From contig JAIKYL010000153.1 in the NCBI GenBank assembly GCA_024683255.1, positions 1 to 18,624 of the forward strand: a stretch of DNA of 18,624 nt, read 5' to 3'. Source of the stretch: Bacteroidales bacterium. GTDB taxonomy: Bacteria; Bacteroidota; Bacteroidia; Bacteroidales; UBA932. The notes beneath the pieces were generated by a model, which worked only from the letters and a program-made list of their open reading frames with translations, was not told the DNA's origin and did no database searches. The position numbers and the translations under genes are program-made. Every line of letters begins with the position of its first letter. The stretch's first letter is position 1. Shown here piece by piece: positions 15,188 through 18,624 of the stretch.

Positions 15188-15961
15188 GTGAACAGCGGAC
15201 GGGTGGTAGACATCATCTTCTGCATCCTTCTGCTGCCGGGGATGATGTTCCTTTTTCCCATCGGGGAATGGGCCCAGTGGCATCCCGGATACATCCTGGG
15301 ATACGCCGGGTGGCTGTACGGCGTGTATTTCCTGTGCAGGGAAGCCCTGGGGACCATGCTGCTGAAAGGCGCCAAGGGCATTCTCACGGCGCTGGGCATC
15401 CTGTTCCTGGTGTTCGCCGTCACCTTCCTCATGTCCTGGACTCCCGTGGACTTCCCGCGGGATGCCGATACGGTTTCCGGACGTCTGGAGCTGCATCAGC
15501 GGGCCATGTGGGTGCTGTTGTTGGCCGATGTGACCATCGGCCTCCTGGTGGGGGTCTTCAGCTCCCGCATCAAGGAGCTGTCGGCCTCGCGCGAGGTATC
15601 GGCCGCCATGGACAACGCCCGCTCGTCGCTGTACAAGCGCAGTTTTGACGCCGTGGCCGATGAAGATATTGAGCTCAAGAGCGACTACAAGACCGTGCGG
15701 GTACCTCTTTCGTCCATTCAGTACATTGAATCCCGCAATAATTACTCCTGCGTTCATCTGGACCACCAGGAGGACATCGTTTCCCAGATTACCCTCAAAA
15801 AGGTGATGGAGCTGCTTCCGGAAGGGAAATTCCTCCGGATTCACCGGTCCTATATTGTACCGGTGTGGCGGATTGAATCCAAGTCCCTCACCCAGGTGCA
15901 GCTGATGGGCGTGAAGGACCCGCTTCCGGTGGGCCGCGCCTTCAAAGACAGTATAAAATGA
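15188..15961 (+). CDS. Membrane-anchored LytTR transcriptional regulator (right copy)
   Basis: The 257-residue paralogue of the left LytTR gene has the same design: four membrane helices in the first half (starting VVDIIFCILLLPGMMFLFPIG), a charged linker (about 125-158) and a C-terminal LytTR domain. Key LytTR features are VPLSSIQYIESRNNY, LKKVMELLPEGKFLRIHRSY and IVPVWRIE. The start is GTG at 15188, matched to the left copy. It lies 12 bases after the lipoprotein stop, and its stop overlaps the symporter start by four bases (ATGA). The linker is the least conserved part between the copies, while the DNA-binding face is nearly the same, so both may recognise the same sites; that is inference. 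Confidence 0.87.
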   Translation: MNSGRVVDIIFCILLLPGMMFLFPIGEWAQWHPGYILGYAGWLYGVYFLCREALGTMLLKGAKGILTALGILFLVFAVTFLMSWTPVDFPRDADTVSGRLELHQRAMWVLLLADVTIGLLVGVFSSRIKELSASREVSAAMDNARSSLYKRSFDAVADEDIELKSDYKTVRVPLSSIQYIESRNNYSCVHLDHQEDIVSQITLKKVMELLPEGKFLRIHRSYIVPVWRIESKSLTQVQLMGVKDPLPVGRAFKDSIK

Positions 15962-17283
15962 GCAAGAACAAGGACTTCTTTGCAACCCGGTCCACCAGCT
16001 GGTGGATGGTGGCGCTGGCCATGATAGGCTCCTGTTTCTCGGGGGTTACCTTCGTGTCCGTGCCGGGCATGGTGGCATCGGCCGGATTCGGCTACATACA
16101 GATGTGCCTGGGCTTTTTCCTTGGATATCTGGTCATAGCTTTTGTGCTCACGCCGCTGTATTTCAAGCTGGGGGTGGTGTCTATTTACCAGTATCTGGAG
16201 CAGCGTTTCGGCCTTTCCTCCTATAAGACCGGCGCATGGTTCTTCTTCATTTCCAAGATGCTGGGGGCGTCGGTGCGCTTCTTCCTGCTGTGCGCCACGC
16301 TGCAGCTGCTGCTGTTCCAGGGCCTGGGCATTCCGTTCTGGGTTACTGTGGTGGTGGCTGTGTTCCTCATATGGATATACACCTTCCGGGGCGGAGTGAA
16401 GTCCGTCATTTGGGTGGACATGATTAAAACCGTCTGCATGCTCTTTACCGTGGTGCTGTGCCTGGTACTCATCGGCCGGGAAGTGGGCGTCTTTGACAAA
16501 TCCATGGCACGGGTGTTCTGGTTTGACAATGTGAACCACCCGCAGTTCTTCTTCAAGCAGCTGCTGGGCGGCCTGTTCACGGTGATTGCCACCACTGGCC
16601 TGGACCAGGACATGATGCAGCGTACACTGGCCTGCAAAAATGTGAAGGACTCCCAGAAGAACCTTTTGGTTTCCAGCGTGTTGCAGATTGTTGCCATTGC
16701 CCTGTTCCTTATTCTGGGCGTATACCTGTATCAGTTTGCGGCCCTTCACGGCATTGACGCCAAGGGAGACGCTTTGTTCCCGGAAGTGGCTTGCTCGTCC
16801 TTCCTGCCGCCCATCGTGGGAGTGCTGTTTGTGGTGGGGCTCATTGCCGCCGGTTTCCCGGCCGGGGGATCGGCCCTTACCGCGCTCACGACGTCCTTCA
16901 CCGTGGACATCCTGGGCGGGCTCAAACGGGCCGATTCGGACAGGCTGCGCCGATGGGTGCACGTGGGGATGGCCGTGCTGATGGCGGTGTGTATCATTGT
17001 TTTCAGCGTGCTCAATTCCACCTCCACCATTGATGCCGTGTACCGGCTGGCCAGCTACACTTACGGCCCGCTGCTGGGCCTGTTCTTCTTTGGGATTTTG
17101 AGCAAAAAGGCCGTCCGGGACCGCTGGGTGCCGCTTGTGTGCGTGCTGGCGCCGGCGCTGTGCCTGGTGCTGGATTTGAACTCGGAGGCCTGGTTTGGCG
17201 GCTATCATTTCAGCTATGAACTGCTGCTGCTGAATGCTGGCTTCACGGCTTTGGGACTTTTATTCCTGCGAAGAAATGAATAA
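15958..17283 (+). CDS. SSS-family sodium:solute symporter (right copy)
   Basis: The 441-residue paralogue of the left symporter has about twelve membrane helices. It begins KDFFATRSTSWWMVALAMIG and continues SGVTFVSVPG, so like the left copy it lacks the usual leading helix of SSS proteins. Shared motifs are RGGVKSVIWVDMIKT, TGLDQDMMQRTLACKNVKDSQ, GFPAGGSALTALTTSFTVDI and YRLASYTYGPLLGLF. It probably imports a solute with sodium, with substrate unknown, or acts as a transport-linked sensor. It overlaps the LytTR gene by four bases and the phytase-like gene by eight, so the operon is tightly coupled. Confidence 0.88.
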   Translation: MSKNKDFFATRSTSWWMVALAMIGSCFSGVTFVSVPGMVASAGFGYIQMCLGFFLGYLVIAFVLTPLYFKLGVVSIYQYLEQRFGLSSYKTGAWFFFISKMLGASVRFFLLCATLQLLLFQGLGIPFWVTVVVAVFLIWIYTFRGGVKSVIWVDMIKTVCMLFTVVLCLVLIGREVGVFDKSMARVFWFDNVNHPQFFFKQLLGGLFTVIATTGLDQDMMQRTLACKNVKDSQKNLLVSSVLQIVAIALFLILGVYLYQFAALHGIDAKGDALFPEVACSSFLPPIVGVLFVVGLIAAGFPAGGSALTALTTSFTVDILGGLKRADSDRLRRWVHVGMAVLMAVCIIVFSVLNSTSTIDAVYRLASYTYGPLLGLFFFGILSKKAVRDRWVPLVCVLAPALCLVLDLNSEAWFGGYHFSYELLLLNAGFTALGLLFLRRNE

Positions 17284-18268
17284 GTGGTTTTGGGTTCTGC
17301 TAACGCTCTTTTTCATGAGCGGATGTGCGCGGGGGCAAGATGCCCCCCGCCCCATCCGGCTTACGGAAATGCCGCAAACCCCGCTGAGCATTCCCGCAGG
17401 GCAGTATTCCGGAATTTCCTTTGTACAAGGCAAACAGTTTGTTGTAGTGGACGACAAAGTCCGCGGCGGCGGCATCCAGTCCTTTGTGGTGCAAGTGGAT
17501 TCGCTTGGGTATTTGGAGAGTGTACTGGCCACAAGCCTCAAGGCCAATGATTCCGGAGAAAAGGGATTGGACAACGAGGATATAGTATACGCCTCCGGAC
17601 GCCATACGCTGTTTGTGGCGTCGGAGGGCACCCAGACCATCCGGGAATACAATCTTTCCGGCAAACCCACAGGGGCTTCACTGGCCGTGCCGGAGGAGTT
17701 TGGGCTGTCCTATATCACCCCCAACCGGGGTTTCGAGGCGTTGGCCTATAATGAGGCCACCGGCCTCTTCTGGACCACCACGGAGGTGCCCCTGATTGCC
17801 GATTCTCTCTACCGTTTCCAGAGCTTTTCGGCCGAGACGCTGGAGCCCGCACAGCAGTTCCTCTATGCTGCGGAACCGCCGGCCGTGGAACAATCGGCCA
17901 TTTCATCGGCCCGGGCCTATGTGTTTGGCATTCCGGCCATTACCGCGCTGGACGACGGTCGGCTCCTGGTCCTGGAACGCGAAGTCTATGTTCCACAGGG
18001 CGGCCTGGGAACACTTTTGACGGACTCCTTCACGGCAGCTGCCATCTATGAGGTGGACCCGGTGCGCTGCAAGGCGCCCGTGCTGGAGAAGAAGAAGCTG
18101 TTAAGTTTCCGGACCGGCGCACTGAACCTGGCCAATTTTGAAGGCATGTGCCTGGGCCCGGTACTCCCGGACGGTACGCAGACACTTTTGCTCATTGCCG
18201 ATTCCCAGAACGGTGCCTACGGCCTGGTGGGGGAATACATCAAGGTAGTTAAACTGCAGTACGAATAG
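17276..18268 (+). CDS. Esterase-like activity of phytase family lipoprotein
   Basis: The 330-residue lipoprotein has lipobox MSGC (Cys17). It matches the phytase-like domain family (PF13449, a beta-propeller fold), shown by QYSGISFVQGKQFVVVDDK, NEDIVYASGRHTLFVASEG, NRGFEALAYNEATGLFWTTTE, LLVLEREVY and NFEGMCLGPVLPDGTQTLLLIADSQNG. Family members are named for weak esterase activity on phytase-type substrates; the true substrate in Bacteroidales is not established. The start at 17276 gives the signal peptide and overlaps the symporter stop by eight bases. It is cargo of the right operon with no counterpart on the left, where a kinase-like protein, a dipeptidase and an esterase occupy the equivalent place. 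Confidence 0.85.
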   Translation: MNKWFWVLLTLFFMSGCARGQDAPRPIRLTEMPQTPLSIPAGQYSGISFVQGKQFVVVDDKVRGGGIQSFVVQVDSLGYLESVLATSLKANDSGEKGLDNEDIVYASGRHTLFVASEGTQTIREYNLSGKPTGASLAVPEEFGLSYITPNRGFEALAYNEATGLFWTTTEVPLIADSLYRFQSFSAETLEPAQQFLYAAEPPAVEQSAISSARAYVFGIPAITALDDGRLLVLEREVYVPQGGLGTLLTDSFTAAAIYEVDPVRCKAPVLEKKKLLSFRTGALNLANFEGMCLGPVLPDGTQTLLLIADSQNGAYGLVGEYIKVVKLQYE

Positions 18269-18271
18269 AAC

Positions 18272-18624
18272 ATGAGAACCTGCCTGTCCATACTCGCAGC
18301 CCTTTTTATCGGCCTTACCGCTTTTGCCCAGAACGGTAAGATCTATTTTGGCAGGTATGGTTCCGTAAGAACGGTGGCCGAATGGAACGGCATCCGGATC
18401 CCGGAAAACACAGTCCTGGGGGTAAAGATAATTGCCGATAATGCCACTTACAACGGCCTTTCCTATACCGATTGGCTGAATGTGGCCCCGGAACTGGCAA
18501 CCAGCGTCCCCGCCCTGGTGGAACGCTGCGTGGAAGGCGCCAACAACCGCTTCAACCGCAGTTTCCAGAATGTCTATTTTTCCTCCATCACGGAAGGGCG
18601 GGACTATCTGGTTACCCTAATCCT
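18272..18624 (+). CDS. Secreted protein of unknown function, partial (runs off window end)
   Basis: 117 codons are open to the window edge without a stop. The N-terminus is a signal peptide (LSILAALFIGLTAFAQ, cleavage near residue 20). The mature part has alternating hydrophobic strands (GKIYFGRYGSV, GIRIPENTVLGVKII), then YNGLSYTDWLNVAPEL and a helix ALVERCVEGANNRFNRSF. I do not recognise the family. It starts three bases after the phytase-like gene and so belongs to the same operon. It is probably periplasmic or outer-membrane associated. Confidence 0.7.
   Translation, partial: MRTCLSILAALFIGLTAFAQNGKIYFGRYGSVRTVAEWNGIRIPENTVLGVKIIADNATYNGLSYTDWLNVAPELATSVPALVERCVEGANNRFNRSFQNVYFSSITEGRDYLVTLI

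Noticed and set aside
14099..17208. Long minus-strand open frames (628 and 452 codons)
   Set aside because: They are antisense shadows of the right lipoprotein, LytTR and symporter genes, rich in His, Gln and Gly, as typical of reverse reading of GC-biased codons.

Overview
The window looks like a chromosomal stretch of a Bacteroidales bacterium. Coding density is high and the DNA is GC-rich to the right of about position 1300. Promoters follow the Bacteroidetes -7 pattern TAnnTTTG, there are no convincing Shine-Dalgarno sites, and there are several Bacteroidetes-type families: a sigma-54 activator / LptE / TPR protein / SecG cluster, OmpA-like TPR lipoproteins, a C69 dipeptidase, DUF5674 and DUF1295. 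The GC level suggests a lineage such as Alistipes or 'Cryptobacteroides' rather than Bacteroides sensu stricto. That placement is inference.

Positions 1-1263 are a gene graveyard with lower GC. They hold the C-terminal end of an IS110-type transposase (minus strand), a DUF234-type ATPase with two internal deletions (plus strand), a strong hairpin terminator, and the C-terminal remnant of a beta-lactamase-related serine hydrolase (minus strand). Positions 1308-3026 hold three intact plus-strand genes: a DUF5674 protein, a small helical partner abutting it, and a DUF1295 membrane enzyme. The last overlaps the convergent hydrolase gene tail to tail.

The main structure is a large inverted pair of paralogous operons around a conserved cell-envelope core. 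The core (10750-13425, plus strand) is a sigma-54 activator, LptE, a TPR protein and SecG, closed by a UUCG-loop terminator. To its left, running leftward from a promoter at 10701-10708, is a six-gene operon: OmpA-like/TPR lipoprotein, four-helix membrane LytTR regulator, SSS-family symporter, cytidylate-kinase-like protein, C69 dipeptidase, two-domain alpha/beta hydrolase. To its right, running rightward from a near-identical promoter at 13490-13497, the same first three genes recur in the same order. They are followed by different cargo: a phytase-like lipoprotein and an unidentified secreted protein cut by the window edge.

Within each operon the genes nearly touch or overlap, so they are probably co-expressed. 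The shared lipoprotein / membrane-LytTR / symporter triad looks like a sensing-and-uptake unit. In it the transporter or lipoprotein could inform a membrane-tethered regulator, while the cargo genes differ between copies. No function for the triad as a system is known to me; that reading is a hypothesis.
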